DNA of 64,000 nt from Macrostomum hystrix (Eukaryota; Platyhelminthes; Macrostomidae), in NCBI GenBank assembly GCA_950097015.1, contig CATNEN010000029.1, positions 7,479,501-7,543,500 of the forward strand, in the 5' to 3' direction. The notes beneath the pieces were generated by a model. That model made no database searches and was not told where the DNA came from. It was given only the letters and a program-made list of their open reading frames with translations. A program made the translations under genes and the position numbers. Shown in pieces: positions 35,951 to 51,707 of this stretch (position 1 is the stretch's first letter; every line of letters begins with the position of its first letter).

Positions 35951-37014
35951 ATGGACAAGCAAGAGTATCGAGCACTCATGAAATTCTTACACTCTGAAAG
36001 GGCTAAAGCCTGCCAGCTATCGAAGAGGAGATAAAGTCTGTGTACCCCACAACTTGTTCCCTCTCTGCGCACCATCGAGCGACACCACAACGAATTCAAG
36101 CGTGGTAGGGTGAGCCTCGAAGATGACCCCCGCAGCGGGCGGCCAGCGACTAGCACCAATCAGGACAAAGTGGACGCAGTTGCCAAGCTCCTGGATGAAG
36201 ATCGCCGGATCCGAGTTGCCACAACTCGAATCCGGCGAGTTGCACACACCGTGGGAATCTCAGCTGGATCGGTGGAGGAGACCTGCATTAAATCCTCGGG
36301 TACAACAAGATCAGTGGCCGATGGGGGCCCCGAATGCTTTCGCGAGACCACAAGGCAGAATCGGGTGAACTCCTGCCGCCTCATGCTTGACCTCTACAAC
36401 GAGGACGCGGACGGGTTTGAACGTCGCATTATTACTGGTGATGAGTGCTGGATTCACCACTACGATCCCGAGTGCAAGCGTGACTCCATGGAGTGGCGGC
36501 GCCCTGGTAGAAGGGCCCCACCGCAAGTTCAAGCAGACGAAGTCGGCTGGCAAGATCTTGGGCTGCTTCTTCTGGGATTGCCAAGGGATCCTGCTCGCCG
36601 AATACCTGCCCGTGGGGGACACTGTGACAGGTGTTCGATACGCCGAACAGCTTGGCCGACTTCGTCAGGCAGTCGTCCAGAAGAGGCGGGGAAGCTGAGT
36701 GCCCGCTCCCTGCTGCTTCACGACAACGCCCCTGCTCACACAGCCCAAGTGTCGGTGAATGCTGCCACGACTGCGGGGTTCGAAATCCTTCCGCATCTGG
36801 CCTATTCACCAGACCTGGCCCCCTCCGACTTCTACCGTTTTGCCAGCTGAAGCGGCCACTACGAGCGCACCAATTCGAGTCCGACGAGGTCATCACCCTC
36901 ACCAACCAGTGGCTGGAGGACCAGACAGCCGAGTTCTACACTAGCAGCATCCAGAAGCTGCAGGGACCAATGGCAGAAGTGCATCGATCGCCAGGGGGAC
37001 TATGTTGAAAAATA
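35951..37014 (+). mobile_element. Degenerate mariner (Tc1/mariner, DD34D) transposase
   Basis: Starts at an ATG (35951), with a helix-turn-helix region and the mariner linker FKRGRVSLEDDPRSGRPATS. The catalytic motifs follow: IITGDECWIHHYDPE, LLLHDNAPAHTAQ, and LPHLAYSPDLAPSDFY. Exactly 34 residues separate the second and third catalytic Asp. The C-terminal QKCIDRQGDYVEK is typical of mariner and ends at TAA 37012-37014. At least three changes of frame, a stop after the N-terminal part and altered segments mean it is inactive. Terminal inverted repeats and the TA target duplication were not located. Confidence 0.9.
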
Positions 37015-37019
37015 AAGTG

Positions 37020-38280
37020 ACATTGTCCCCAAATTGCTGCTCTAAGTACCCGAACGACAAAAACTTTTTGAAACGCCACCTGAACCACCAACTTGTATTA
37101 TGACAAAGTACCCTTTAGTATCACTACTAAATCAAAGTATCATTACTCCTAATACGAAAATTATGCTGCTTGAAATTCACAACTATTAATATAATTACAC
37201 TTTGAAATTTTGCTGATAACTTTACTGGTTGCTAAGTTGCAAATTCTTTAATTCAAAGTCAGACTAATTTTTTATTTTAGATTGACTATGCCTATAGCCC
37301 ATAGTCAGGAAAGTGGCATTTGGGTTAAAGAATTCTAGTGCATACTGACCATCTTGTAGCACATATTGGCATAAGTTAATAGCACAACTTCATGGCATAC
37401 ATTGGTGCACATCATTAGTAGAGGACAGATGGTACACCAAAAAATACTAAAACCCCATGTATACAAAAGAAAATGGTAATTCCTTTATTGATAGTTGGTT
37501 TGGTAATATTTAGTATTTTTTATTTCTTTGAATTAGGAGTTAGCTAATCTGATACAAATACAACTGTGCAACAAAAAAGAATAATTTTAATGCTTAATTA
37601 TTATCAGTTTAGATTTTTATAAACTGTATATTATATTATTGTTTGTATATTGACATGTTGACAATTGAAATGTTGACAATTATATTGACAATTAAGCAAA
37701 ACATCATACAAATATAACAATAGTAACAATAGTTAGGTTAAAAATTAACTTCAAATCAGTTGTTTATTGATAATGAATAAATGGTAGAAAACTTTATTGC
37801 GAAAAAACACATTTCTTTACTCTTTCTATGGCAGCTGTAGTCTCACAATCTCTGTTAAGTTTTCAATGTACTTTGCTTGCTTTCTTGTTACCTCTGTATT
37901 TTCTTGCACCATTAAAAATGGCTTTTGTCTTCTGCTGTGAGACAACCCCATTTTTGCACTTTTGGCCAATCCAATTTTTATAAGGGATTCTTGGGTAAAC
38001 AGAATGCATTGTTTTGCAGGCTAGTCTGTGATTTCCTAAACATTATTTTGACACTATACACCTATGCTCTGGGTTTGAAAAATTTGATAAATACTTTACA
38101 TGGCAGAAATCTCTGTTGAAACTGTAGTATAAATGGCTGAGCTTTGCAGAATTTGCACCCTCTGTCTTCAGTGTCCTAGGACCCTTTTGTAGTCATATAT
38201 GCGCAACCTCCCAAATCTTAGCCGGCCATGCGACTTAGTTTTTGCTCTCATTTGCGACTTAGTTCATTTCATTGCTCTAT
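37020..38280. other. AT-rich intergenic DNA
   Basis: No gene supported. Scattered phrases (GGTACACCA, GCATACATTGG) resemble those near 19.8-20.1 kb, suggesting old dispersed repeats. Confidence 0.4.
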
Positions 38281-38459
38281 TTACGACTTAGTTTGCTCTC
38301 TTTTGCTCTCTTTTTCTCTCCCCTTTTTCCTTTTCTTCACGCCTTCCTTTTTTGTCCCTTGGTCCCCCCTTTGATTTTTTTGCACTTGGTCTATTGGTTT
38401 TTGCGACTTACCTTGCTTGGCCCTCGTTTCACCCGGCCGGGTTGGCCGGGTGTTGCGCA

Positions 38460-38880
38460 TGTATGTTTGTAGTTCTGTTAGATCTTTGCAAAAAATAACT
38501 AAGTCATCACAATAGAGTAGGTTGTTGATTTCTTTATTCATTATATTGGAGTTGCTGTGGAATGACTTATTTAATATAGCACTCAATGGGTCTATGTATA
38601 TGGAAAATAGTAGCGGCCACCAGGGAAACCTTGTCTTGTGCTATTTGTGATTGGATAGGCCTTTGTTGCTGTACTTTCCTATGTATTTATCTGGAACTTT
38701 CCTTCTTGGTACATGCTCTGAATTATGTTCATGATTGAGGGGTTGACAGTTGATAGGATTAAAGATATTTTAGCAGTTTGATCAAGGTTGAGTGGTTTAC
38801 CATATTAAAAACACTTTTAAGTTAGAAAAATACTAGATAATAAGGGCTTCTCTTTTGTTTTTTGCACTGAGTCAATGTAT
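38460..38880 (-). mobile_element. Reverse transcriptase relic (non-LTR retrotransposon)
   Basis: Minus-strand translation gives, with interruptions, FNMVNHSTLIKLLKYL (like the Asp-x-Val-x-His motif of RT), QSMYQEGKFQINT, then PLLFSIYIDPLSAIL and NNLLYCDDLVIFCKDLTELQ, the catalytic Tyr-x-Asp-Asp box with Cys in place of the usual Ala. The order is that of a LINE RT palm domain. Stops and frame shifts show it is dead. Below 38460 the sequence becomes unrelated Lys-rich low-complexity code. The clade cannot be assigned. Confidence 0.7.
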
Positions 38881-38899
38881 GAGCAGGGTGGCAATGTGG

Positions 38900-40880
38900 T
38901 CTGAATTTTTATGACCCTTTTGCTTCTAATTTGAGTAAAATACAATAATTTAAACCTTCTAATATGGTCATTGAGTTTACCATAGACCATAGATAATTGA
39001 TCTGATCAAATATGCTATTGCAGGTTGCACACTAATGCGACAATGTATTTTTTCTTGCTTGTAAAAACCTGTCTGTCAAAAAGACAGTTAGAACAAAGTC
39101 CTTTGCTATGGCTTTTATTGTTACAATATTGAAATAAATATAGATTGTATTGATTAGTTCAAATATGCACTTGCCAAGGAAGCTCGCAGAAATCTGGTTT
39201 GTGGGAAGGTTGTCCCATCTCTTTGTAAGTATGAGTTCAAGGCCATCAAATCAAATGCTATGTGTAAATTATGATTATGTAAATTCTACTTTCTATCTAA
39301 TACACCCTTCAAATTCATGATTTAGCAAATGGTTTCTCTCTAGTGTATGGTAGGGTGTCACAACACACAAAAAAGTATGTACAAATCCATTCAAATTAGT
39401 CATGGAACTAAAAAATCTGATTTATCTTCTATCTACATAGTGGCAGTTTAGCATGTCATGTGGACAGGCAAAATAGCAAGTGTTTAATTTCTTCTCATGT
39501 TAGTTGATCAACTTGTCTGCTCATGAAATTAACTTGCCTACAAATAAGTCAAATTGTCTGTTGGCACACAAGATGATGACAGACAGAAATTGGAACCCAA
39601 CAGAAACTAGGCATAAGAATTGTAAATCTAGATATGGGACAGACCTAATTAAAGTAAAAATCTAAGCAATGTTCTGCATTTATTGTGCAATTATTTCACC
39701 AATTTTTCTAATTTTTAATACTTGTTGCTGTTTCAAATAATTAGGTAGTACAATTTCTTTCATTTCAGCAACCCCAACATCAAGACTGGCTACCCACCCA
39801 CCCCAAATTTTATTCAATCACCCAACAAAGTATTATATTTTCCACCAAGCTGTTTAACTTCACTAGGGCCAACTTTAGCATTTGTCAAATGGTTGAGGCA
39901 AGCTGAGATAACATGCAAATGATGAAATAGATGACCAAATACCATTTCATTGCAAACCAGGCCAACTGCAAGCATTGTAATATTGACATGCTACTCAAGT
40001 GTTGGCAAATGCCCAACTATGCTGATGGCTATGCCTAATTCTAATTCTAGGATTAATTTTTTACTTGTACTAGTATCCTAGACTTGTACTTGTCTAGGAT
40101 TACTTTTACTAGTATTTGGACATTCATGAGTACTACATCATAAAATAGTTCACCATACCTAGGCCTAGCAATGAAGTACTGAGAAGATTAAATAGCATAA
40201 AATAATAAACAGCCTTATTATTTTATATTTTTGGAAAAGCCAAACACAGTGAGGCAAACAAACCTTGTTTATAAGAAGACAAGAAATAATAAACAAAATA
40301 ATAATTTGCCAAGCTTATTAATAAATCATTAAGCAGACATGTCATGACTTCTGCCCACAATGTTTTAGTTCATTCTGAATAAAGATATTTTTAGACTACT
40401 GAAATGTAGATATATCTGACTTATCTGCTTATAGCCCAATCATTTCTACTTGCTAGTTCTATAACGTATAAGTATTATTAAAAGGCGTCAACGAGTGAAT
40501 AGAAGTAGCTGCTACAATTATAAGTTTTTAATGGCCGTAGCTATAAACTATAAAAATATTTACTATGTTATATTTTCACGCATGCACACGCAACCTATTA
40601 TTCTGTAGACGGCCTGAAACACACAACAGCACTAAATATCAGTATGCAGTGCTAATATTTTAATACCAAGGACCAAGAAAGGACCAAAAAGAAACCAAGA
40701 AACGAAGTTGTCCCGTCCTTCTCAATCTAGCGGTCCTTGGTTGGCACACACGAACCTGTACAATACGAAACATTTGTATTGCGCATTTACAAGTTAAAAC
40801 AAAAGCTTTTTTACGCATTTCATATCAAATTTTAAAACAAAAAACCAAATAAAAGTATAAAAAAATAGAAAACATGTACT
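38900..40880. other. AT-rich intergenic DNA
   Basis: No gene, array or RNA recognised. Confidence 0.4.
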
Positions 40881-40887
40881 TTAGAGA

Positions 40888-41136
40888 ATGCTTCGTCAGC
40901 CTATTTTGACTTGTATATTCATTTTACTTGTTGTTCAAGAAAGGGCCGGTAAAGGTTCAGGTAGACAGGAACAGGTAGACAGTTACTGTCTACAAATAGA
41001 TAAATTTCTATACCGTGAACTTCATCGTAGGCGGAAGCCTACCATTTCGATAAAATACTGTTCACAAAATTATTTTTTATGCACGAACAATGTAGATAAA
41101 TCTAACTTTACGTTTAGTACTCACAAATCCCTGTGA
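40888..41136 (+). CDS. Hypothetical small secreted peptide
   Basis: An 82-codon frame from ATG 40888 to TGA 41136. The first 20 residues (MLRQPILTCIFILLVVQERA) look like a signal peptide: a basic start, then a hydrophobic core. The mature part is basic, with Cys residues in VDSYCLQ, KYCSQ and FLCTNN. The family is not recognised. An alternative reading is a first exon spliced at the GTAGACAG just after 40960. There are no supporting neighbours, so it could be chance. Confidence 0.3.
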   Translation: MLRQPILTCIFILLVVQERAGKGSGRQEQVDSYCLQIDKFLYRELHRRRKPTISIKYCSQNYFLCTNNVDKSNFTFSTHKSL

Positions 41137-41139
41137 ATC

Positions 41140-44100
41140 CACATTTTGATAAACTTTTACAATACACAATCTGGTAGAACAATAGCTTTAGATATAAAGA
41201 ATAAAATTAACTTATGTTGCCGTAATTTACGTAAATAGAAGTTCAGACCTAAATTAGTACAAATTAGACGCTTTGATCAAATACGCAGAAAGAAACTCCT
41301 AAAACGAAGTACAAACTTTAATTTGTACATCGGTTGACAGCGGTGGAATATTATGCGTATTACCCTTGTAAGCATATTTAGAAGCATTAGAATGTTAGAA
41401 GTAAAATAATATGCGTGTACAATAAATATGTACACCTGCGCATCCGTGCATGATTTTACAGAAACTTGCAGGAAAAAATTAAAGAAGACAAAAAATGTAA
41501 TTGCTGGCATGATCTTTTCAGATACATATGTCTGAAGCAGTACTCAGTAGCTAAATTAATTGAGCACTCACCAATCTTAAGAAACCCTTTCAATGTTCAT
41601 CTACATCGTATCATGAGATTTCCATACCAGTGCATGTGTAAGCAACAACGCATACTTTAGAGAAATACATGTATAAATACCGCTTACATGCACTTGTGCA
41701 GTTCACTAAAAATCGACCACATCATTAATTTTGGAAGACGACTTGACCTCATCTGACTCAATATACGAGTATTAATTCACAGTCTATAATTGTATCTTTC
41801 ATATTTACCACTAATTGTCTTCACGTACTCTTTTCACTGAGACTCAATAATTCCTTCAAATAAAGCTATAAATGTATAAGTGAATTCAAAAAGATATTTA
41901 TACGCTCGTATTTAGTGTACATTTTGTATGCACCCTCATCCAAAGAGACGTATTTTCGCATAAATTTGAGTAGAGTTACCCACAATTCCTCCCAATTTGT
42001 ATTCCGCTTTGCAGTTTCTTCATCTCTGTCAAATGAATTCTACTCTGTCTCGATCTATGTCTCCTAGCTATATTTGATTCTGGTTCGACATGTCTCTGCC
42101 CGGGTCATCGATTTCGGACATTTGATTACCGAAGGCAGCAGAAACTGCATCCAGTCACGGGCGACAGCGTGTTCCTCCTTCTGGAGCCCTTAATTTCACC
42201 CATCGTAGCCCGATTCCCGACTGCTCAACGGCCACCGTATTTTCTGGCGGCCCTCCTCTGCCAATACCCTCTGGACACGGGTTGGAAGGGCTGATTGGGG
42301 CTTGTCGACCCCGATGCCTAGGAGTCTGGCTAATTGAAAAAATTATCGAGTAACTCGATTTTCACTCAACTGCACACGCGGCTCGGTTCGGGGATGGGGC
42401 TGTAGGCGGGACTAGCTCCCTTGATTCTTTCGTCAAATCCTCCATCCAGCGCCAGCCCTTCTGTAATAATCTTCCAGCCAGAAGCGCGCTCGAACTCGGG
42501 CCCCTCTGGGACCCTTGCCAGACTCTGGGGGAATTCCAGCCGGCCTGCAACGCGTCACTAGTTCCCCTTTTCTCTCGCTCTTAATATACTAGCTTTCTCC
42601 ACTCGTGGAGCCGTGCAAGACTTTTTTTGCCTTCAAAGCCCCCTAAAACTCTCCCTCATCTTCCCTCCACTCCCCCCAGCCTCAGTTTCTCCCCCCCGTT
42701 CCTCATCCAGCGTGTCCTGTCCTGTCCGGCTCGCCCCTATTGATTGCCTTCAGCAGTCGTGCTGCCATCACTCCCTGTCTATTGCCAATCCGAGGCGTTG
42801 GTCAGGACCGCCCAAGCCCACGTCGTCCCTCATTGGTCGGCGGACCACTTACGCCGATTTTCAATTTGCTCTCCGGCCTGACTCCTAAAACTTGTTCCAG
42901 CGCCTGCTTATAGGAATTGAATTCTGTTTCGCTTTGCCCTCCTCACTCCAAGCTTCTTCAGTCGAGACACTTCCAACTACTTTTACTTTGGGGGGCCTCG
43001 TTCCACATTTCCCTAAGCCTTTTTTACTCTCTGCCAAAACTTTTTCCCGCCTCATCAGGCTCGCCCTCTTCATCTCCATCCTTCTCAGGGCCACCACAAC
43101 TGCCCTGACAGCCAACCCCACAGCCGTCTGTGCTGCCCTCCAAGTAGCCTTCAAGGCCAGGACTGTTGCAGAAGCCGCAAGCAGGAGTTGCTGGAGGGCT
43201 CAAGCCGCTATTGGAGTCCAGTTTCCCTCATTAGCGGGAACACACGCGCTCCACCCCCAGCCAACCGGCTCGCCAGCTAAACTCAGCGCCAGCAGAGCAT
43301 AAACCCATTGGCCAAGCAGCTGGAAGACAGAGTCACTGTAAGAGTCCGTTTCTGAGGCTCACAAGCCGGTGGCAGACAAAACAGCACTGGACATCACATT
43401 TGGTGAGCCACTACTCATAAATCGCTATGAAATAATGAATAAAGCAATTCTATTAATGTACTCGCAGATTGCACATTGACTTTGACGAATCATCGCCTTC
43501 GTATTCTCCCCTGAGGTTTCGTATGTCATTCACTCACTCAGGTTTGTTGCCCACTCATTCAGAACCTGAGATTTGACAGCTTTAATTCGACCCTTTTAGA
43601 TTTCTAAACTAGACACTATCGATATATAGAACTGGGCATATACGGCAAGAAAATAGACAGAAGGGAGTGAAAACGAAGAACTGAGTTGCGAAGTCCACTG
43701 CGCGGATTGAGATCGAAGAAGTGGTCCATAGGGGGCTTATAGAGGCCGGTGAAGTGAAACGGAAATGCAGCGAACCGCAAGAAAGGGAGATTTCAAAATG
43801 GAAAGTTTATCCCTTCGAGGAGAGGCGAAGACCCCGGCCTAAGCTCACCTCTTGTGGCCAACTAAAATATAAGCTCTATTTCGCCAAAACCCTATAGCCT
43901 TCAAGCATGAGCCATGGCAACTAATCCTCTGTCTTTCAGGGATGGAATTGCTAAAGAAGAGAGGACAGAGGCTTGCAGAATGCGAGTTGTGAGAAAGACT
44001 ACAAAAAAATTGAACAACAATTTCAGCCACTCAAACATGCTATCTCCAGGCCGTAGCAGATCTCAGGGGACCCCAATGAGACCCAGCTCCACCCCTAACA

Positions 44101-45310
44101 GAAAAACTCCTTGTTTTTTATCATTTCCAACCCAAAAACAAGACCAGCATTAAGCGCGGCACACTGTTTGTATGTTTTTTCTGTCCTCAAGTGCTCTGGA
44201 CTCTATAGCAGTTGGAGAATGGGGGAACTGGATGTACCGATTTTCTTATAGTTTTCTGGACAGAAACGGAAGCCACTATCGTGTTGCAAAGCCGGGTGGG
44301 CTGAAGCTATGCCATAATCTTTGTGCACACACATGCTCGCAGCACGAGTGAGTGGCTGAATGCCCAGAGCTGAGACTCGTGTACTCACCAACTCTACCCC
44401 AACTCTCGCTATTCTATTCTATTAAATTTTGCTGCCTAGCCGCTTCCTGCCTGGTCTGAGGTCATGCGTGCATGGCAACGAAAATGCAGGGGCCCGGCCC
44501 CTCCTTTGGAGCCGTGGTCTATAGAGAGAAGGAGTGAGTGAAAGCGGAAGACGATTCGAGTGTCTGCTACTTCTCTGCAACTTTCGTTGCAACTCTTCAC
44601 CGAAGCATTCAAATAGCCGCGCTTGTAATGAAGAAAGCCCGGTCCCTTTATAAACAATAAGTGGCACTGAATCAGCCTTCGATCTGATCGATGATGCTCG
44701 CAGGCAGGTGCCCTCTTAAGCCAGTTTAATTTCCCGCTCTTGACTGCACACGCGTATCTCCCACTTTCCTCACCTGCATGACGCAGGTGCGGCTATGGAA
44801 TGGAAAATCTCCCAGAATCGTTGTGAGGCGAGTGTGGCCGGGCGGAGCCCGTGGAGGCGTATAGTGGGGCGGCTATAGCACGGAAAGTATAACCCGATGC
44901 CGTCGATAACTCATTACCGAGGCATCGATGATGACGGTTGCGCGGGGGCCGGGCAGTCCAGCCTCCACTGAGATCGCTGACTAGCCAATCTAAAATATCT
45001 TTCACTCCCAGAGTTTTTTTCCGGAGCTTAACTTTGACTTTTCTTTTTGTGATTATTATTTTTTAAATCATGAGTTTGAAAATTTGCCGATCAATGCCGA
45101 AATTCTAGTCTCAATATTTACGTGGTGAGCAAAGAGTTGAGAAAAATCATACCTGTTGAGATTTACGCTCGTACACAAAATCGGACACCGGAATTGACAG
45201 ATCCGGCTTTCAACTAGCAATTTTTCGTTGGCTTTTCGGCCACATAATTGTGAGTTACCTGCTCTTCAATGTAATAATAATAATAATAATAATTGCAAGC
45301 ATTTGGTGAC
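41140..45310. other. Intergenic DNA, GC rising after 42.1 kb
   Basis: From about 42.1 kb the sequence becomes richer in GC and CpG, with pyrimidine-rich stretches (42590-42720, 42940-43080), unlike the AT-rich DNA before it. It could hold 5' untranslated exons or regulatory DNA of elav, but no exon can be defined. A (TAA)n microsatellite is at 45272-45293. Confidence 0.4.
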
Positions 45311-45312
45311 AC

Positions 45313-45604
45313 TATAGACCCGCAGCCAGCGAGGAGGCAATTCTGCCCATTTCGCTGACTCCATGAGCACACACGCACACAGATACTGTACGCAGACACA
45401 CGCTCACACATGTGTATACTATCTGTCCTGATTTTCTCGTCTCAGTTCTTTGAGGTTTGCCCTCAAGGGCGTAAATTTCACGACAAGCCGCATAGCCTTC
45501 TTTTCGCGACCTGCGCACTAAAATTAAGGTGGCCTCAGCGGCGCGGAATCGAACTCAGGGACCTTGGTGCGAGAGGCAAACCTGTTAGACCGCTGTCACT
45601 CACA
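45313..45604 (-). mobile_element. tRNA-derived SINE, family A
   Basis: On the minus strand it starts with a tRNA-like head with A box-like CAGCGGTCTAA and B box-like GAGTTCGATTCC, followed by a body ending in GCAGAATTGCCTCCTCGCTG. The same order occurs at 60548-60848. Both contain a GTGTGTAC/ACACACGCACAC segment and CAAGGGCGTAAATT (plus strand). Confidence 0.82.
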
Positions 45605-45854
45605 CCTTTCCATTTGCAAAATCATCCTTGTCTCTCCCACCCTGTTCAAAAATTATCAATTGATCAAATGGAGTGACACGCGAAATCTACTGGAACATTG
45701 CAGTCTGATCTTCGTTTGATGTACCAGAGCGAGTGTAATGCTTGTTTGATGTACTAGAATATAACTAGAATTAATAACAATTGATAACACCTGCCCGAAT
45801 CGGGCCAGATGTGCAGCCGACAACAGAACCGCAGCTATTGCGCATCTGAAGGCT

Positions 45855-46065
45855 GCGTACGGCTGTTCAGTCCATGGACTGGGGGGGGACGCCACACCCA
45901 CCCTCAATTACCCCAGCTGGTACCCATTTTACAGCTGGGTGAACTGAAGCAATACAGAGTTAAGTGCCTTCCTAAAAGACACAAATTGTACCAGTGGAGT
46001 CGGGAATCGAACCCCTGACCTTTAAGTCGCGAGTCCGACGCTCTAACCATACGGCTTACAACCTC
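45855..46065 (-). mobile_element. tRNA-derived SINE, family B
   Basis: Minus strand: a tRNA-like head, TATGGTTAGAGCGTCGGACTC, with B box GGGGTTCGATTCCC, then the body TTTAGGAAGGCACTTAACTC, the segment CACCCAGCTGTAAAATGGGTACC and the end CAGTCCATGGACTGAACAG. It is the best-preserved copy of the family in the window. The GGTACC core and the TTAAGTGCCTT stretch resemble the conserved central parts of several marine-animal SINEs (an inference). Confidence 0.85.
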
Positions 46066-46069
46066 CTTG

Positions 46070-48020
46070 TATTAGAATTGTATTAGGACCTTGCAGTTGA
46101 ATTCTTGTTTGATGGACCAGAACCTTGTAGGATCTTGTAAACTCGCTCTGGAGTCAATCTAGAGAACCATTTCAGGCCGCCAGAACCATATAGTACGCAT
46201 AGACTAGACCGAAGTGCATAATGTACTGTAAGAATATACTAATTTCACAGTGTAGCGATAGTCAGCTGGTCGAAGTTGATCGACGCAAGAGGAGCGTTAA
46301 AAAACAAGTCACTCTGGGCCGGCGGCAGATTATCCGACGCTGAAATTGCGCGGACCATTCGCGCTGCCCTTCATCGAGCATAATTAGAATTGACGCTTTC
46401 TGCCGATCAGTCAAACACAGCCTCTCCGTGGTCTGAAACTGTCTCTCAATCTCGCCTCCTAAAGTACATTCCAAAAGCTCAATCTGTCTACGGTACTACA
46501 TAATCCATTAATTTATGAAGGAAAAATTGGCTCACGAAATGTTATGCTGCGCAATAATTGCATCATTAAATGCGCCACGACTTTACAACTCCTCAATCTA
46601 CGCTCGTAAAATCGGAGCCTAGGGGCAGAGCGGTGCGGCAATGTCCAGCTTCCTCACCCGACAGTACTCCTAAGCCAAGGCCTGACTGTTGCGTAGCACC
46701 TGGAGCGGTTAACAATGCACCAGTGCACCAGTGCAGGTATCACTAGCTTCCAGTAGACTCTCACCTGCTGCAATGTTCTCCCCAACTCATCAGATCCGTC
46801 TGCATTCTCCGCTAAAGACAAAAAGTGGAAAAATCAGCCGCCTATCCTTCTGTTTCATTTCTCTCTACCTCTCTGCCCCTCACGCCAATGTGCCATGTGC
46901 TTCAGAGACGCAGGCAAGAGGAGAAATTGGTATGGTATGCCCCCACTAAGTGCTAGGGCCGGCCAGGCAGGGTATATTCTCCCACATTCTAACTGCATCT
47001 CCCTAGTTTAGTAGTCTCAAAAAGTTGCAATGCCTGAATCATGCTCAAACCAGTTCTTTTTTTGGTATCGTGTGTGCCGTTCACGCAAGTCCAGCCAAAA
47101 ATATTCTTAAACATGGTGCACTAGTAACTTCCAATTGCAAAGATCTGCAGGCTGTTGGTCACACAGACAGGCAGTCCAAGCAAACACTGGCAGCTGCATG
47201 ATGGTATCTCTGTGGCAGCTTTATCGCCTCATTTTCTCACCAACCCGCGATACACGCCAGCGGCTACCTGTCCCCCTCACTCTGTCCTAATTACCGAATC
47301 CCCCTATTTCGTAGCCTGAAGTTGTTGTCCCTCCCGAAGCCACTCCCATCGTATCCCACTCCTTCTCTCCCTTCCGCTGCTAATGACGCACCGATTTCGA
47401 AAAGGCGCCATTTTTTCTTCTAGCCAAGCTGCCGCGTGCCGTCTTGTGTCAATGTTTGAAATGAACCGCTATGCCAGTTCTGGCCCCAGAACCCGCTCTG
47501 CCCCATCCCAAACAGTGGAACTAAAGGGGACCCTCGGCTCCTCGCGTTCTCGGCTGTGTCGGATGCGAAAGAGAGTGGCAGCAGCATTATCGGCATCCCT
47601 ATGCATGCATTTGCTGGGGGCCGGCAAGACAGCAGGAAATGGAAGACTGGAACATTAGAGAGCGAAAGCCAACAGCGAAGGACGAGCAACTGGAATGCGC
47701 CGGGGATTTCGAAAGGAAAGGAGAAGGGATTTTTTCTGGGGGCGGGGGAGGGGACGACTTGGAGGCTTCGGGATTCCCCACACAGGCGTCTGTCTCCCTG
47801 ACTCTTATTCCCTGTCTGTCTGTCTGTCGCTTCGCTTTTTGGGCCCATTCCATTCCGGCAGCCCATTTTCTTCAGCTCTGGCGTCATTTCAATAGCCTTT
47901 TAGCACACCGACGGGACGACATTGATGTCGGAGGCCAAGCGGGACGGGGGTGAGCGCTGCTGGTGTCCGTCGGGCGGCTTCTAAGTTGGTTTCTAAGTTG
48001 CGGGCTGATTAATTGTCAAA
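46070..48020. other. Intergenic DNA upstream of elav
   Basis: GC-richer sequence without a supported gene. Several 60-155 codon frames at 47.4-47.95 kb overlap on both strands and have no family resemblance. Confidence 0.4.
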
Positions 48021-48029
48021 GCATAAATG

Positions 48030-48310
48030 CGAGGCAGCTTGTAGCCCAGTCGTCCGAGCTTCGGACTTCTGATCAAGAGGTCAAGAGTTCGAATCTCACC
48101 CCAAAGGAAACAGTTTTTATCATTGAGCAGAATACTTAATTCGCTAGTGCTTTCAGTTCGCCCAGCTCTAAGATGGAAGATGGGTACCTGCATCCGCTGG
48201 GACAGAAATTTTGGCAGTTGGGCCGGTCCATGTCCATGGACTAAACAGCTGTACACAACCTTTGGAAGCGCAATAGCTGCAGCTGTGCCACTGGCTATTC
48301 ATCTGCCCAA
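48030..48310 (+). mobile_element. tRNA-derived SINE, family B-related
   Basis: The head GTAGCCCAGTCGTCCGAGCT ... AAGAGTTCGAATCTC has tRNA A and B box features. The body has TTCGCCCAGCTCTAAGATG, GATGGGTACCTG and ends CATGGACTAAACAGCTGTAC. The tRNA head differs from the copy at 45855, so it may be a separate subfamily that shares the core. Confidence 0.75.
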
Positions 48311-48319
48311 CTGCCCAGC

Positions 48320-51700
<3,381 letters not shown>

Positions 51701-51707
51701 ACAGAAG

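Noticed and set aside
36387-36698. Active transposase
   Set aside because: The catalytic motifs are present but the frame is broken at least three times and no terminal repeats were found.
36110-36905. Separate host genes in the mariner region
   Set aside because: The motifs in the various frames together make one broken mariner transposase; the opposite-strand frames are shadows.
45540-45604. Functional tRNA genes at SINE heads (also 48030, 60785)
   Set aside because: A and B box-like motifs are present, but the acceptor stems do not pair and each head is fused to a SINE body.
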